DNA of 41,131 nt from Anaerolineales bacterium (GCA_037382465.1 JARRPX010000012.1:3382-44512), one strand, 5' to 3'; counted from the first letter of the stretch, positions 32,194 to 40,961 are shown. Made by a program: numbers and translations. Notes: a model not told the origin generated them from the letters alone.

Positions 32194-33126
32194 ATGCCTG
32201 AAAAGCGTTCAATCCTGCAGTCCATTTTCATCTCCGAAGACGAACCTCGTTTGAGAGCCGGCTGGCGGCTCATCCTGCATGCCTTGCTCGTGCTGGTGAC
32301 CTCGATCGTCATCGGCATCGTGTGGAGCAGCCTGGTGATAGCCATCGACGTCTCCCTGCCGAGCCTGAACCTCGCCCAGGGCCTGGGAGTCAACGAAGTG
32401 GCAGTAAGTGCCCTCGAGGTGATAGCGATCACGATTGCCACCTGGATCGCCCGTCGATATCTCGATCATCGGTCGTTTCGCAGCCTGGGATTAGGCATCG
32501 ATCGCTCGACGTGGTCCGATCTCGTCGCCGGTTTCCTCCTGTCCGCCTTCCTCTTTCTCATCCTCTATCTCACGACGACGATTCTGGGTTGGTCGCAGTT
32601 TATTTCCTGGGCCTGGGAAAACGAGAATCTCGGCCAAGTTCTCCTCAGGGTGACGGCATCGTTTTTGGTGTTTGTCGGAGCTGCCTTTCAAGAGGAACTC
32701 TTGAGCAGAGGTTATCAACTTCAAAACCTGGCCCAGGGAACCAATCTTCCACTGGCCGTATTCCTTTCCTCACTCATCTTCAGCTTGTTACACCTGGGGA
32801 ATCCCAACGTCAGTTGGATGGCCGTTGTCGGATTACTGGCAGCCGGATTTTTCCTCGCTTACGCATACCTGCGCACGAAATCCCTCTGGCTGCCCATTGG
32901 CATTCATCTGGGATGGAATTTTTTTGAAGGCACGGTCTTCGGATTTCCAGTAAGCGGCACGAGCCCGTTCAGTCTGATCCAGCAGCAGTCCGGCGGCCCG
33001 GAATTGCTTTCGGGCGGCATGTTCGGTCCTGAAGCCGGATTGATTGTCTTGCCTGTCTTACTTCTCGGTGCCTGGCTGGTCAAGCTCTACACAAAACGAA
33101 ATGATTCTCTCGCCGCTTCCGCATAA
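32194..33126 (+). CDS. CPBP-family intramembrane metalloprotease
   Basis: 310 residues from the ATG at 32194 (GGGAAAG upstream; ATGs or GTG further 5' are weaker). Eight or so membrane helices with the CPBP/Abi (Rce1-like) motifs: FQEELLSRGYQ (catalytic Glu pair and Arg), SLIFSLLHLGNPN and GIHLGWNFFEG (metal-binding His/Asn). Bacterial members have been linked to bacteriocin self-immunity, prenyl-protein processing or membrane-protein turnover. Substrate unknown. Follows the GT4 gene by 76 bp and could be read through from the operon. Confidence 0.88.
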   Translation: MPEKRSILQSIFISEDEPRLRAGWRLILHALLVLVTSIVIGIVWSSLVIAIDVSLPSLNLAQGLGVNEVAVSALEVIAITIATWIARRYLDHRSFRSLGLGIDRSTWSDLVAGFLLSAFLFLILYLTTTILGWSQFISWAWENENLGQVLLRVTASFLVFVGAAFQEELLSRGYQLQNLAQGTNLPLAVFLSSLIFSLLHLGNPNVSWMAVVGLLAAGFFLAYAYLRTKSLWLPIGIHLGWNFFEGTVFGFPVSGTSPFSLIQQQSGGPELLSGGMFGPEAGLIVLPVLLLGAWLVKLYTKRNDSLAASA

Positions 33127-33228
33127 ATCCATACCAATCGCATAAATATCGACCGATACGAACCGGAATTTCGGAACGTATGCGGGGCAGGCCAGCATTT
33201 CCTCATTCACGTGCCCATAAAAAACGAC

Positions 33229-33257
33229 TTGACAATGAAGAACGTTTGTTCTATACT
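33229..33257 (+). promoter_or_regulatory. Sigma70 promoter with a LexA-like palindrome in the spacer
   Basis: TTGACA (33229-33234), 17-bp spacer, TATACT (33252-33257). The end of the spacer is GAACGTTTGTTC (33240-33251), matching the GAAC-N4-GTTC core of Gram-positive-type SOS boxes. Start codon 39 bp downstream. The promoter is convincing; the repressor assignment is inference. Confidence 0.75.
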
Positions 33258-33296
33258 GCTGCATACCAGCACACTTGTTCTATATGGAGGTGTTCC

Positions 33297-34034
33297 ATGT
33301 CAACCTATGCAAAATACACCCACGTTGAGGACGCAGACAGCGCATTCGGCGCATTCGTCCAAAAAATCTCACCATACTTACATCTGAGCCGCAAACAATC
33401 CTTCGGGATCATGATCTTCGGCGCACTTGTCGCATTCGAGGTTTTCAATTACAGCACCACCGAGTTCGCCCTTTCGGATTTACTGGGTCCCCTTCGCTTT
33501 GCCGGGCTGCGCTGGTCGACCATCCTCGCACTGGCGTTCTGCGGTATGGATTTCGCCGGAATTGCCCGTCTCTTCACCCAGGAGGATGCGGAACGCGAAT
33601 CGACCTCAACCTGGTATCTATTGGGAGCCTGGCTGATTGCAGGCTCGATGAACGCCATACTATCCTGGTGGGCCGTGTCGCTGGCGCTTATCGGACACCA
33701 AGGTCTCGGAAACGAAGTGATCGGCCGCGATGCACTGCTCACCGTCGTTCCCATCTTCGTCGCCATTCTCGTCTGGCTGATCCGCATACTCATCATCGGC
33801 AACTTCACCGTCACAGGCGGGAACATCTTCACTTTCGCATTAACGCGCAAAGCACCCAAAGAGACTCAGTCCCTATGCGCTCCGCAATTTGCCGCTCCAC
33901 CACGACGAGAAACGCAAAACAGCATCCCGAATCGGCCCGTTCGCCCGGCCCCAAAACCCACTCCCGTTCCCCAACGCAGTGTCCCCAACATGGCGCAGCG
34001 CCCAATGGCTGCACGTCCGGCGCGGCGCAGATAA
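33297..34034 (+). CDS. Membrane protein with Pro/Arg-rich cytoplasmic tail, unknown function
   Basis: 245 residues from the ATG behind GGAGG. A ~30-residue soluble start is followed by four hydrophobic segments (about 35-55, 72-88, 107-130 and 150-172), then a ~65-residue tail rich in Pro, Arg and Gln with repeated RPxPxP-like motifs. Not recognised. The low-complexity basic tail could bind nucleic acid or acidic lipids or act as a flexible tether. Driven by a near-perfect promoter containing a LexA-like box. The downstream lytic transglycosylase begins 3 bp after its stop and may be coexpressed. Confidence 0.8.
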   Translation: MSTYAKYTHVEDADSAFGAFVQKISPYLHLSRKQSFGIMIFGALVAFEVFNYSTTEFALSDLLGPLRFAGLRWSTILALAFCGMDFAGIARLFTQEDAERESTSTWYLLGAWLIAGSMNAILSWWAVSLALIGHQGLGNEVIGRDALLTVVPIFVAILVWLIRILIIGNFTVTGGNIFTFALTRKAPKETQSLCAPQFAAPPRRETQNSIPNRPVRPAPKPTPVPQRSVPNMAQRPMAARPARRR

Positions 34035-34037
34035 TCG

Positions 34038-34811
34038 ATGCGCAGATCGCATCTGCAACCTGCGCTCGCGGGAAACGGTCGTCCGTCCCCCTCTCGGAGA
34101 TCTGCCCGGAGACGGACGACCGTGTACTCCCTGCCCATTTCCTCGATACCGATCGCTTTGGCGATCTTCCTGGCCATCCTGACAGTATGGTCGTTCACTT
34201 TAATCGAGCCCCGACTGCGCGCGGCGCTGCAGACTGTTGGCGCCTTCAGCGTGAATTCCGATGGCACTACGCCCGACACAACATTTCCACCATCTTCCGC
34301 TGGAGTGGTATCAATTCCCCTTTCCGATCACTTTACTCCCCAGGTCCTTTTCTGGTCGAATGAAATTATCCAATGGGCTCACGATTATAAAATGGATCCC
34401 AATCTCATTGCCCTGGTAATGCAAATCGAATCTTGTGGTTATTCGCAGGCTCAATCTCGGGCCGGTGCAAGTGGATTGTTCCAGGTTATGCCGTTTCATT
34501 TCGGCTACGACGAAAATCCGTACGACCCATCTACCAACGCCGCGCGCGGTCTCACCTATCTGGCTCGATCACTGGAACTTGCGAATGGGGAGTTGGATCT
34601 GGCGTTAGCGGGTTACAACGGTGGCCATCAGATGATTCAGACAAATCCATCACTCTGGCCGGAAGAAACTCAGCGGTACGTGTACTGGGGTGTACGAATC
34701 TATAACGAACTCGGAACCACCGATGTTTCCCTTCCTCCTACGCTCCGGAAATGGCTCGATGCTGGCGGATCGCGTCTCTGCGAACAAGCTGCGGCATCCC
34801 AGGCGGAGTGA
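34038..34811 (+). CDS. Membrane-anchored lytic transglycosylase (SLT domain)
   Basis: 257 residues from the ATG at 34038, which has no ribosome site and begins 3 bp after the upstream stop. A GTG at 34122 (229 residues, GGAG about 10 nt upstream) is a credible alternative and would start right at the signal anchor (SLPISSIPIALAIFLAILT). After a Ser/Thr-rich linker the SLT fold (about 105-225 in long-form numbering) has catalytic Glu131 (VMQIESCGYS), SRAGASGLFQVMP, and ALAGYNGG. It cleaves the glycan of peptidoglycan on the outer face of the membrane. The first 28 residues of the long form are compositionally odd and overlap a strong inverted repeat. Confidence 0.87.
   Translation: MRRSHLQPALAGNGRPSPSRRSARRRTTVYSLPISSIPIALAIFLAILTVWSFTLIEPRLRAALQTVGAFSVNSDGTTPDTTFPPSSAGVVSIPLSDHFTPQVLFWSNEIIQWAHDYKMDPNLIALVMQIESCGYSQAQSRAGASGLFQVMPFHFGYDENPYDPSTNAARGLTYLARSLELANGELDLALAGYNGGHQMIQTNPSLWPEETQRYVYWGVRIYNELGTTDVSLPPTLRKWLDAGGSRLCEQAAASQAE
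34075..34123. repeat. 13-bp perfect inverted repeat overlapping the alternative start
   Basis: ACGGTCGTCCGTC (34075-34087) and GACGGACGACCGT (34111-34123) are exact reverse complements with a 23-nt loop. The possible GGAG ribosome site is at the loop edge and the GTG at 34122 lies in the right arm. A smaller perfect hairpin, GCAGAT-CGC-ATCTGC, precedes it (34042-34056). No T-run follows, so this is not a standard terminator. Confidence 0.7.
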
Positions 34812-34831
34812 ACTTCTCCTCGGACGGTTTT

Positions 34832-36217
34832 TCAGGAATTGCCACCACAATCTTCTTCGATTCTCGGCAGCCAAACGGAAAATTTCGAACCAACCCCTGG
34901 TTCAGACTCCACCTCGATACGACCCCCATGGTTGATCACGATCCAGTTGGCGATGGATAGTCCCAATCCTACGCCGCCGCTGGCCTTGCGTTGACGCGAA
35001 CGATCCACCCGATAAAATCTTTCAAAAATATGCGGCAATTCATCCTCCGCAATCCCCGCTCCCGTGTCCTCGATGCTTAAACAAGCCCAATCCTCAGCAC
35101 AGCGCAGGCTCAAGGTTACTTTTCCTCCATTTGGAGTGTGATCTACTGCATTCGACACAAGATTGAGCAGGACCTGTTTTAAACGATCCCGGTCACCCCT
35201 CACTCTCGCCTGATCCTCTTGACCGATACGGATTTCCACCTGCTCGCGGGCAAGAATCTTCGCTTGCCGGTAGACTTCGAGCATTAAAGTATCGAGCTCG
35301 ACGATGTCCTCTGCCAACGAAATCTTGCCTGACTCCGCTTTTGCCAGTAAAAGCAAATCTCCAACCAATCGCGTCATGCGGTCCACCTCATCGGTTATCG
35401 CATTCAGCGATTCAATATCCGCCTCGCCGGTGTGACGGATGAGATCGACGTTGCCTCTGATTGCGGTCAGGGGCGTTCTTAATTCGTGAGACACATCCGC
35501 CAGAAATCGGCGCTGCGTATGAAACAAATCTTCCAGCCGTTCGAGCGTCTCGTTGATCGCCATGATGAGACGACCATCTTCACTCGTAGGCGGTGCCGAT
35601 ACCGGAATCCTACGGGAGAGATCATCCGCACGAGAGATTTTCAACGCCGTTTCTGTCACCTGATCGATAGGCCGCAGCGCCACACTGGCAGCGAGATAAC
35701 CGATGACAGCCGCCATTATCGCTGCAATCAATCCAGCAGCGATCAGAACATTCAGCAGCATCCCCCGTATGAGATCGATGGTCTCCAGCGAGCTGGCGAG
35801 CTGCAGCCGGGCAACGATACTGCCATCCGCCTGCAGTATTACCGGCACTGTTAGTACACGTAGATGTGTACCTGCCACCTCTCGCGTGGCATACACATTT
35901 TCATCCAAGAGCAATGAATCCGGATCGAAGGCAGCTCCGACGCTCGGCGAATTTGTGGTCTGCCACACGAGCTGCCCCTCATCGTCCCAGACTTGAACGA
36001 ATACGTTCGAAGTGATGTTCAAAGCTCGAAGTGTAATGGGTAAGGAATCCGGACTTCGATACGCGCTGATTACCTCGTTGGCCACTCGACTGAGTGTATG
36101 ATCGATTTGCGCGGTGAGACTATAGGTGAGTGCGATGTAGACCACCCCACCAAAGGCCAGCAGGACGAAAACGAGCACCAGTGTATACCAAAGTGTCAAC
36201 CGTAATCGGAGAGTCAC
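34832..36217 (-). CDS. Sensor histidine kinase of an OmpR-type two-component system
   Basis: 461 residues. TM1 (about 8-31), an extracytoplasmic sensor region (~32-155), TM2 (about 157-180), a HAMP domain (181-235), HisKA with phosphorylated His244 ([10 protein letters not shown]), and HATPase_c with N box [15 protein letters not shown]1 DTGAGI, F box FERFYR and G2 GGVGLGLSI. Translation is coupled to the response regulator by an ATGA overlap. The signal cannot be inferred: the external domain has no recognisable ligand motif. Convergent with the transglycosylase gene (20-bp gap). Confidence 0.94.
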   Translation of the reverse strand: MTLRLRLTLWYTLVLVFVLLAFGGVVYIALTYSLTAQIDHTLSRVANEVISAYRSPDSLPITLRALNITSNVFVQVWDDEGQLVWQTTNSPSVGAAFDPDSLLLDENVYATREVAGTHLRVLTVPVILQADGSIVARLQLASSLETIDLIRGMLLNVLIAAGLIAAIMAAVIGYLAASVALRPIDQVTETALKISRADDLSRRIPVSAPPTSEDGRLIMAINETLERLEDLFHTQRRFLADVSHELRTPLTAIRGNVDLIRHTGEADIESLNAITDEVDRMTRLVGDLLLLAKAESGKISLAEDIVELDTLMLEVYRQAKILAREQVEIRIGQEDQARVRGDRDRLKQVLLNLVSNAVDHTPNGGKVTLSLRCAEDWACLSIEDTGAGIAEDELPHIFERFYRVDRSRQRKASGGVGLGLSIANWIVINHGGRIEVESEPGVGSKFSVWLPRIEEDCGGNS

Positions 36218-36903
36218 GCAGGTTCTCTCAGGACATATCCTACGCCACGAACCGTATATAACAACCGAGGCAATCCCCCTTCTTCCATCTTCTGACGTAA
36301 GTAGCGTACGTATACCTCGATGATGTTACTTTCGCCCCCAAAATCGTAGCCCCAAACCCGGTCATAAATAACGTCACGTGTAAGCACCTGCCTTGGATTA
36401 CGCAGGAAGAGTTCCAGCAACTCGTATTCCTTCGCAGTCAATTCGATCGGCTTACCTGCCCGGAACGCTTGATGAGTACCCGTATCCAGACGAAGACCTT
36501 CGAATTTCAGCACTTCAGGAACGGTAGTTTTTGCACGGCGTAACAGCGCCCGTACCCTCGCCAGCAGTTCATTCAATGCAAACGGCTTGACCAAATAATC
36601 ATCTGCACCGGCGTCCAACCCCATTACCCGGTCTTCGACTGAGTCTCGTGCAGTCAGCATGATAATGGGTAAATCTCCCGCATCCCGCAATCTACGACAG
36701 ACCGCCAAACCATCCAATCCCGGTTCGATTTCAGGCAGCATCCAGTCGATAATCACCAGGTCCGGTGAATTTTCGTGAGCCAGGGCAAGGCCTTCCGTTC
36801 CATCTTTGGCGCTATCTACCAAATAGCCTTCGAATTTCAGGCCTCGTTCCAAAAACTGAAGGATGCGATCCTCGTCCTCAATTAATAGAATTCGCTTTCT
36901 CAT
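36214..36903 (-). CDS. OmpR/PhoB-family response regulator
   Basis: 229 residues from the ATG at 36903 (GGGGA just upstream; upstream in-frame starts are less likely). Receiver domain with acidic pair ED(10-11), phosphoacceptor Asp53 (IIDWMLPE), T in LTARDS and K in LVKPF. The C-terminal winged helix (about 130-225) has [21 protein letters not shown] split over two helices, and [14 protein letters not shown] followed by TVRGVGYVL. The insertion EIEPGLDG after the phosphorylation site is slightly longer than typical. Lies downstream of the rplL terminator and probably has its own promoter (TATATT about 17 bp upstream of the start, poor -35). Confidence 0.94.
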   Translation of the reverse strand: MRKRILLIEDEDRILQFLERGLKFEGYLVDSAKDGTEGLALAHENSPDLVIIDWMLPEIEPGLDGLAVCRRLRDAGDLPIIMLTARDSVEDRVMGLDAGADDYLVKPFALNELLARVRALLRRAKTTVPEVLKFEGLRLDTGTHQAFRAGKPIELTAKEYELLELFLRNPRQVLTRDVIYDRVWGYDFGGESNIIEVYVRYLRQKMEEGGLPRLLYTVRGVGYVLREPA

Positions 36904-36946
36904 AATTCCCCGCATCGAATATACCACAGCCCATCCATTAAATATT

Positions 36947-36973
36947 AGAGCCGCCCAGGTTTTAGGCGGCTCT
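36947..36973 (-). terminator. Terminator-like hairpin after rplL
   Basis: A 9-bp perfect stem (AGAGCCGCC / GGCGGCTCT, loop of 9) 20 bp past the rplL stop, followed on the minus strand by a weak A/T tract (AATATTTAAT). It shares AGAGCCGCCCAGG with the terminator at 4231-4259. Confidence 0.7.
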
Positions 36974-36992
36974 TCGAACGCAGTTCGCGAAG

Positions 36993-37367
36993 TTATGTAA
37001 GTTCGACAGTTGCGCCGGCAGCTTCGAGTTTACTTTTCGCATCATTTGCTGCTTCTTTGCCAATTAGTTCCAATACTTTGGCATCAGCCGTTTCGGCCAT
37101 GATCTTCGCATCTTTGAGGCCCAGAGTGGTGATCTGACGGATCGCCTTGATAACATCGATCTTCTTGGGACCAACGTCCTTGATGATGACGTCAAACTCG
37201 GTCTTCTCATCATCCTGTGCCGCATCTGCAGGAGCCGCCGCAGCCGCGACGGTTACCGGTGCAGCAGCAGAAACACCCCACTCTTCCTCGAGCATTTTCG
37301 TCAATTCCGCCGCCTCGAGAACCGTGAGAGCGCTCAAATCCTTAGCCAATTTATTCAAATCTGCCAT
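36993..37367 (-). CDS. rplL: Ribosomal protein L7/L12
   Basis: 124 residues, the standard size. N-terminal dimerisation helices ([24 protein letters not shown]), an Ala-rich hinge (about 33-52), and the C-terminal domain with [21 protein letters not shown] and GLKDAK, which binds translation factors. It forms the L12 stalk with L10. AAGGAG lies 10 nt before the ATG. It follows rplJ by 86 bp, the usual rplJL arrangement. Confidence 0.97.
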   Translation of the reverse strand: MADLNKLAKDLSALTVLEAAELTKMLEEEWGVSAAAPVTVAAAAAPADAAQDDEKTEFDVIIKDVGPKKIDVIKAIRQITTLGLKDAKIMAETADAKVLELIGKEAANDAKSKLEAAGATVELT

Positions 37368-37453
37368 TTCAATTATTCTCCTTGGAACGCTTGTATCGCG
37401 TTATCGTTTTTAGATTAATTTCGTTTGTAACCCATATTTCATACGAGCCCAGC

Positions 37454-37981
37454 CTATGCAGGTGCTTCCGAATCCGAATATGCCTTCATCACATTCACGA
37501 CTTGACGTACCGAGCTCGCAAGTGCCCGAGCGATATTCGATGCAGGGGTTTGGATCAGGCTCAACAACTGAGCTTGAACAACAGGCAAAGGCGGCAATTC
37601 TGCCAGGCGAAGTACTTGCTGGCCACTGAATACCACTCCATCTATGACTGCCCCTTTTACCGAAAGAATGTCCGTTTCCTTGGACAACTCAACGATCGCC
37701 TTGGAGATGTCTACTGCATCCTCCGGAGCAAATCCAATCGCTGTAGGTCCATCGAGAGCGCCTTCCGGCAAAGTCAATTCGATTTCCCTGAAGGCGATTT
37801 CTGCCAGTTTGTTCTTGATGATGTGAAATTCCCCACCTGTTTCACGGATTTGTGATCGCAGTGTTTCTATCTGTTTCACACTCAACCCAGAGTAATTCGT
37901 GAGAATCATTGTCGAATTTGACTCGACGAGAGACTTGTATTGCGATACCAAATCGCGCTTTCTTTCCTTTGAGATTGCCAA
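37454..37981 (-). CDS. rplJ: Ribosomal protein L10
   Basis: 175 residues from a TTG start at 37981 with GGAGG 9 nt upstream. L10 signatures: STMILTNYSGLSVKQIETLR and FHIIKNKLAEIA, and a C-terminal helix (NIARALASSVRQVVNVMKAY) that binds L12 dimers. L10 with L12 binds its own leader to repress the operon in many bacteria, and the upstream leader here fits that. The non-ATG start may contribute to tuning. Confidence 0.96.
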   Translation of the reverse strand: MAISKERKRDLVSQYKSLVESNSTMILTNYSGLSVKQIETLRSQIRETGGEFHIIKNKLAEIAFREIELTLPEGALDGPTAIGFAPEDAVDISKAIVELSKETDILSVKGAVIDGVVFSGQQVLRLAELPPLPVVQAQLLSLIQTPASNIARALASSVRQVVNVMKAYSDSEAPA

Positions 37982-37998
37982 GCGATATCACCTCCTTC

Positions 37999-38041
37999 AA
38001 AATCAAAAATCTTTGCTTCGCGCAGTTCGCCTCAGCAAAGA
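37999..38041 (-). terminator. Intrinsic terminator (attenuator) in the rplJ leader
   Basis: On the minus strand TCTTTGCT (38041-38034) and AGCAAAGA (38017-38010) form an 8-bp perfect stem. It is followed by TTTTTGATTTT, directly before the rplJ Shine-Dalgarno. Position inside the leader marks it as an attenuator, not an end-of-gene terminator. Confidence 0.75.
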
Positions 38042-38048
38042 CTCTTAC

Positions 38049-38165
38049 CGCCATAATGGCGTTGCGATAATCGCTATCGCTAGTCCTCACCTAGGCAGGA
38101 AATTAAGTCTCAGAGCGAGACACCTGCTTTCTCGGGCGAAGCCTGGATCAGTTGTTGGCCGCAAA
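38049..38165 (-). ncRNA. Ribosomal L10 leader element
   Basis: The 5' leader of rplJ (minus strand) contains GAAAGCAGGTG (38134-38121 region) pairing through GCAGG with CCTGC (38100-38094 region), followed by CTAGGTGAGG. This resembles the L10-binding kink-turn region of known L10 leaders. A perfect small hairpin CGCCATTATGGCG lies at 38061-38049, then the attenuator. Assigned by position and partial motif match, without a covariance search. Confidence 0.6.
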
Positions 38166-38181
38166 GTATCAGTTCGATACG

Positions 38182-38209
38182 ATTATACCCTCAATTGTCA
38201 TGCGATCAA
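38182..38209 (-). promoter_or_regulatory. Promoter for rplJ-rplL
   Basis: On the minus strand TTGATC (38209-38204), a 16-bp spacer and a perfect TATAAT (38187-38182). It overlaps the end of rplA and would start the L10 leader transcript near 38175. Confidence 0.65.
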
Positions 38210-38899
38210 GGAACTCGATTCGACACGAATTCCCGGCCCCATCGTGCTTGTGACCGTGATCTTGCGGATATAGGCGCCTTTTGCCGAAGCAGGACGGACC
38301 CGTTTCACCGCGTCCATCAATGCCATAAAGTTCTCGTATAGTTTCTCGGCCTCGAAAGATGCTTTTCCGATGGGGACGTGAAGATTCGCCGTTCGATCGA
38401 GTCGGAACTCGACGCGACCTGCTTTCAGTTCATCGATGACCCGTCCGACATCATCTTCCTGGACGACGGTGCCCGCCTTAGGGTTTGGCATCAGGCCGCG
38501 TGGTCCCAAGATCTTGCCCAGTCGGCCAACTTTTCCCATCATATTCGGCGTCGCGACGGTGGCATCGAATTCCATCCAACCGTCCTGTATGCGCTCGATT
38601 GTTTCATCGTCGGCGATGAAGTCCGCACCGGCTTGCTGTGCATTTCGAGCCGCATCTCCCTCTGCGAATACCAACACACGCACCGTCTTGCCAAGCCCGT
38701 TGGGCAACATCACGGTGTCGCGTACTTGTTGATCCGCATGCCGGGGATCAACCCCAAGCCGGATATGAACCTCTATCGTGCTGTCGAAGCGAGTGACCGC
38801 GGTTTCCTTTGCCAGTTCGACCGCTTCTCGGGGTGGATAGAGCTTGCTGCGATCCACTTTCTCACTTGCTGCTCGATATTTCTTTCCGTGTTTTGCCAT
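38198..38899 (-). CDS. rplA: Ribosomal protein L1
   Basis: 233 residues from the ATG at 38899 with AAGGAG 7 nt upstream. L1 hallmarks: [53 protein letters not shown] and the C-terminal [20 protein letters not shown]. It binds the 23S rRNA L1 stalk and E-site tRNA, and often represses its own operon. 59 bp after rplK. Confidence 0.97.
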   Translation of the reverse strand: MAKHGKKYRAASEKVDRSKLYPPREAVELAKETAVTRFDSTIEVHIRLGVDPRHADQQVRDTVMLPNGLGKTVRVLVFAEGDAARNAQQAGADFIADDETIERIQDGWMEFDATVATPNMMGKVGRLGKILGPRGLMPNPKAGTVVQEDDVGRVIDELKAGRVEFRLDRTANLHVPIGKASFEAEKLYENFMALMDAVKRVRPASAKGAYIRKITVTSTMGPGIRVESSSLIA

Positions 38900-38958
38900 G
38901 TCATCTCCTTGTGGTCCGAACGGACCGGAACCAGCCGGCCCTCCCACGTTGTGCTGAT

Positions 38959-39384
38959 TTACTTCTCAACGACGATACCCATGTTCCGTGCCGTTCCTTC
39001 AATCTGTCGCATGGCACCTTCGATATCGATCGCGTTCAGGTCTTTCATCTTGATCTCTGCGATCTCGCGGATTTGATCGCTGGTTACTTTGCCCACTTTG
39101 TCCCGATTCGGTTCCGCAGATCCTTTCTCCACGCCGGCAGCTTTTCGCAACAGGACTGCGGTTGGGGGCGTTTTCAGGATGAAATTGAACGAACCATCGG
39201 TGTAAATGGTAATTTCTGCGGGGATGATTTCACCCGCCTTACTGGATGTCCTGGCGTTGTATTCCTTGCAAAAGCCCATCAGGTTAATCCCATGGGGCGC
39301 CAATGCAGGACCGATCGGTGGTGCAGGGTTTGCCTTACCGGCCTCGATTTGAAGTCTTACTACTGCTTTCACTCTCTTTGCCAC
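38959..39384 (-). CDS. rplK: Ribosomal protein L11
   Basis: 141 residues from a GTG start with AGGAG 7 nt upstream. N-terminal domain with [24 protein letters not shown] (Pro-rich, thiostrepton-binding site region) and C-terminal RNA-binding domain with [14 protein letters not shown] and GTARNMGI. Binds the GTPase-associated centre of 23S rRNA. Standard nusG-rplK-rplA order. Confidence 0.97.
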   Translation of the reverse strand: MAKRVKAVVRLQIEAGKANPAPPIGPALAPHGINLMGFCKEYNARTSSKAGEIIPAEITIYTDGSFNFILKTPPTAVLLRKAAGVEKGSAEPNRDKVGKVTSDQIREIAEIKMKDLNAIDIEGAMRQIEGTARNMGIVVEK

Positions 39385-39458
39385 TTCAAAGCTCCTCTTG
39401 TGGTCATAACGGGCGACGAATGCACCCTCCCACTATTCCACGATAACGTATCTTGAAC

Positions 39459-40319
39459 TCAAGCCTTTTCTACTTGCAAGAAATCAAGCTCCACGGGTGT
39501 CTCCCTTCCGAAGAACGACACCATTACGCGGACCTTTGCTCGATCCATATCAATTTCGGAGACCGTGCCGATGAAATCATTAAACGGGCCGTCGATAATT
39601 CGAACCTTCTGGCCTGTCTTATAGGTTACCTTTATTCTCGGCGCCTCGGCTTCCATGCGTTTCACGATCTGACTCACTTCTTCAGGACGCAGCGGCGTAG
39701 GCTCGTTTCCCATGCCGACGAAACCGGTCACACCAGGCGTATTGCGCACGACGTACCAGGAATCCTCGTCCATGATCATCTGAACGAGAATGTATCCGGG
39801 AAATACGCGTCGTTCGACCGTTCTGCGCTTACCGTCCTTGATCTCGATCTCTTCTTCCGTCGGAACGACGACGTCGAATATTTTCGACTTCATGCCCATC
39901 GTTTCGATTCGCTGTTCGAGATTATGGCGGACCTTATTTTCGTACCCCGAATAGCAATGCACCACGAACCAGTAGCGATCGCTCTCTTCTTCCTGATCTG
40001 TTTCCGCATCCTCCGATTCGGAAACAGCTTCTTCTTCCGGCTCGTCTTGCGGTTCAACAGTCGAATCTGCGTCGGCTTCAGTTTCCGCCTCAGCCACAGG
40101 TTCTGTTTCGGCCTCTAGCGAAACAGGAACATCATCCGACGCGGCCGATTCCGCTGCATCTTGCGTATCGACTTCGTCATCTTGCAGCTGCGCAGCTGTT
40201 TCTTCCATCTCCACTTCTTCAACGGAAGCCGAACTCTCCGTCTCGCTTTCTCCAGAGACGGGTTCCTCCATCTCGGATGGAGTCATTTCTTCAAGGCGAT
40301 CACTATCATTCTCAGCCAT
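39459..40319 (-). CDS. nusG: Transcription termination/antitermination factor NusG with long acidic N-terminal extension
   Basis: 286 residues from the ATG at 40319. Residues 1-113 are an extremely acidic Glu/Asp/Ser/Ala-rich stretch with no fold signature. The NGN domain begins at RYWFVVHCYSGYENKV (about 115) and includes RRVFPGYILVQM. The C-terminal KOW domain contains GQKVRIIDGPFNDFIG. Ordinary bacterial NusG is about 175-190 residues, so the extension adds more than half again. NusG binds the RNA polymerase clamp and links to Rho or ribosomal S10. The role of the acidic tail is unknown. Weak Shine-Dalgarno. Confidence 0.95.
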   Translation of the reverse strand: MAENDSDRLEEMTPSEMEEPVSGESETESSASVEEVEMEETAAQLQDDEVDTQDAAESAASDDVPVSLEAETEPVAEAETEADADSTVEPQDEPEEEAVSESEDAETDQEEESDRYWFVVHCYSGYENKVRHNLEQRIETMGMKSKIFDVVVPTEEEIEIKDGKRRTVERRVFPGYILVQMIMDEDSWYVVRNTPGVTGFVGMGNEPTPLRPEEVSQIVKRMEAEAPRIKVTYKTGQKVRIIDGPFNDFIGTVSEIDMDRAKVRVMVSFFGRETPVELDFLQVEKA

Positions 40320-40404
40320 GCTATCCGTTCCAACTATGCAAAAACAACAAGGTTCAATCTCGCTTTTCCGGGATTGCAGCCGGCAAATTCCATTGGATTG
40401 TTTT

Positions 40405-40626
40405 CTAACCGAGTCCGACGATAAATGCAAACAGCCGGGAGAAGAGCAGATCCAGTGCGCCCAGCAAAAGACTCATTAGAAAAACGACAACGAGAACGAT
40501 GATCGTCAGCTGCGTGGCTTCCTGGCGTGTTGGCCAATTAACCTTGCGCAGTTCAGCGACCGTTTCCCGAAGGTAACGCACAATCCCCAATTGACGCTTG
40601 CGTGCCGCCGCTTTCGTTTTTGCCAA
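40405..40626 (-). CDS. secE: Preprotein translocase subunit SecE
   Basis: 73 residues from a TTG start with GGAG 7 nt upstream. Short single-helix type: basic N-terminus, amphipathic LRETVAELRKVNWPTRQEATQLT (the conserved SecE cytoplasmic motif around VxWPT), then one membrane helix. It clamps SecY in the translocon. The order secE-nusG-rplK is universal in bacteria. Confidence 0.95.
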   Translation of the reverse strand: MAKTKAAARKRQLGIVRYLRETVAELRKVNWPTRQEATQLTIIVLVVVFLMSLLLGALDLLFSRLFAFIVGLG

Positions 40627-40692
40627 TCAAGTACTCCTTCATCTAGTCAGTCAAGCGACGCCGACTGCAACCGGCGTCGCGATCCAATCAGG

Positions 40693-40766
40693 CAGGCCAG
40701 GTAGGAATCGAACCCACAACCCCCGGTTTTGGAGACCGGTGCTCTGCCAAATTGAGCTACTGGCCT
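40693..40766 (-). tRNA. trnW: tRNA-Trp (anticodon CCA)
   Basis: The cloverleaf reads cleanly on the minus strand: 7-bp acceptor stem (AGGCCAG / CTGGCCT), D arm GCTC...GAGC, anticodon arm CCGGT-CTCCAAA-ACCGG with anticodon CCA, T arm GTGGG-TTCGATT-CCTAC and discriminator G. The 3' CCA is not encoded. Located between rpmG and secE, its usual place. Confidence 0.96.
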
Positions 40767-40796
40767 TAGCGGGCATCGTCAAGAATGCCCTTCGAT

Positions 40797-40961
40797 TCAC
40801 TTCGTTTCACGATGCAGCGTGTGCTTTCTGCATCGCGAACAGTATTTATTAAACTCCATCCTGCCAGGATCGTTTCGGCGGTTTTTTTCCGTCGTATAAT
40901 TCCGCTCCTGGCATTCCGTACATTCCATCGTAATTACCGGACGAACATCTTTCTTAGCCAT
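40797..40961 (-). CDS. rpmG: Ribosomal protein L33
   Basis: 54 residues, ATG at 40961 to TGA at 40799-40797. Sequence begins [17 protein letters not shown] and ends [11 protein letters not shown], with zinc-ribbon pairs CTEC and CSRC, so it is the C+ (zinc-binding) form of L33. The [11 protein letters not shown] motif is diagnostic. Found by reading between tuf and tRNA-Trp; it is too short for common ORF cut-offs. Confidence 0.95.
   Translation of the reverse strand: MAKKDVRPVITMECTECQERNYTTEKNRRNDPGRMEFNKYCSRCRKHTLHRETK

Noticed and set aside
33150-33182. Imperfect palindrome ATACGAACCG...CGGAACGTAT as a terminator
   Set aside because: The stem is broken by A-A mismatches and has no T-run; it could be an operator, but nothing else supports that.
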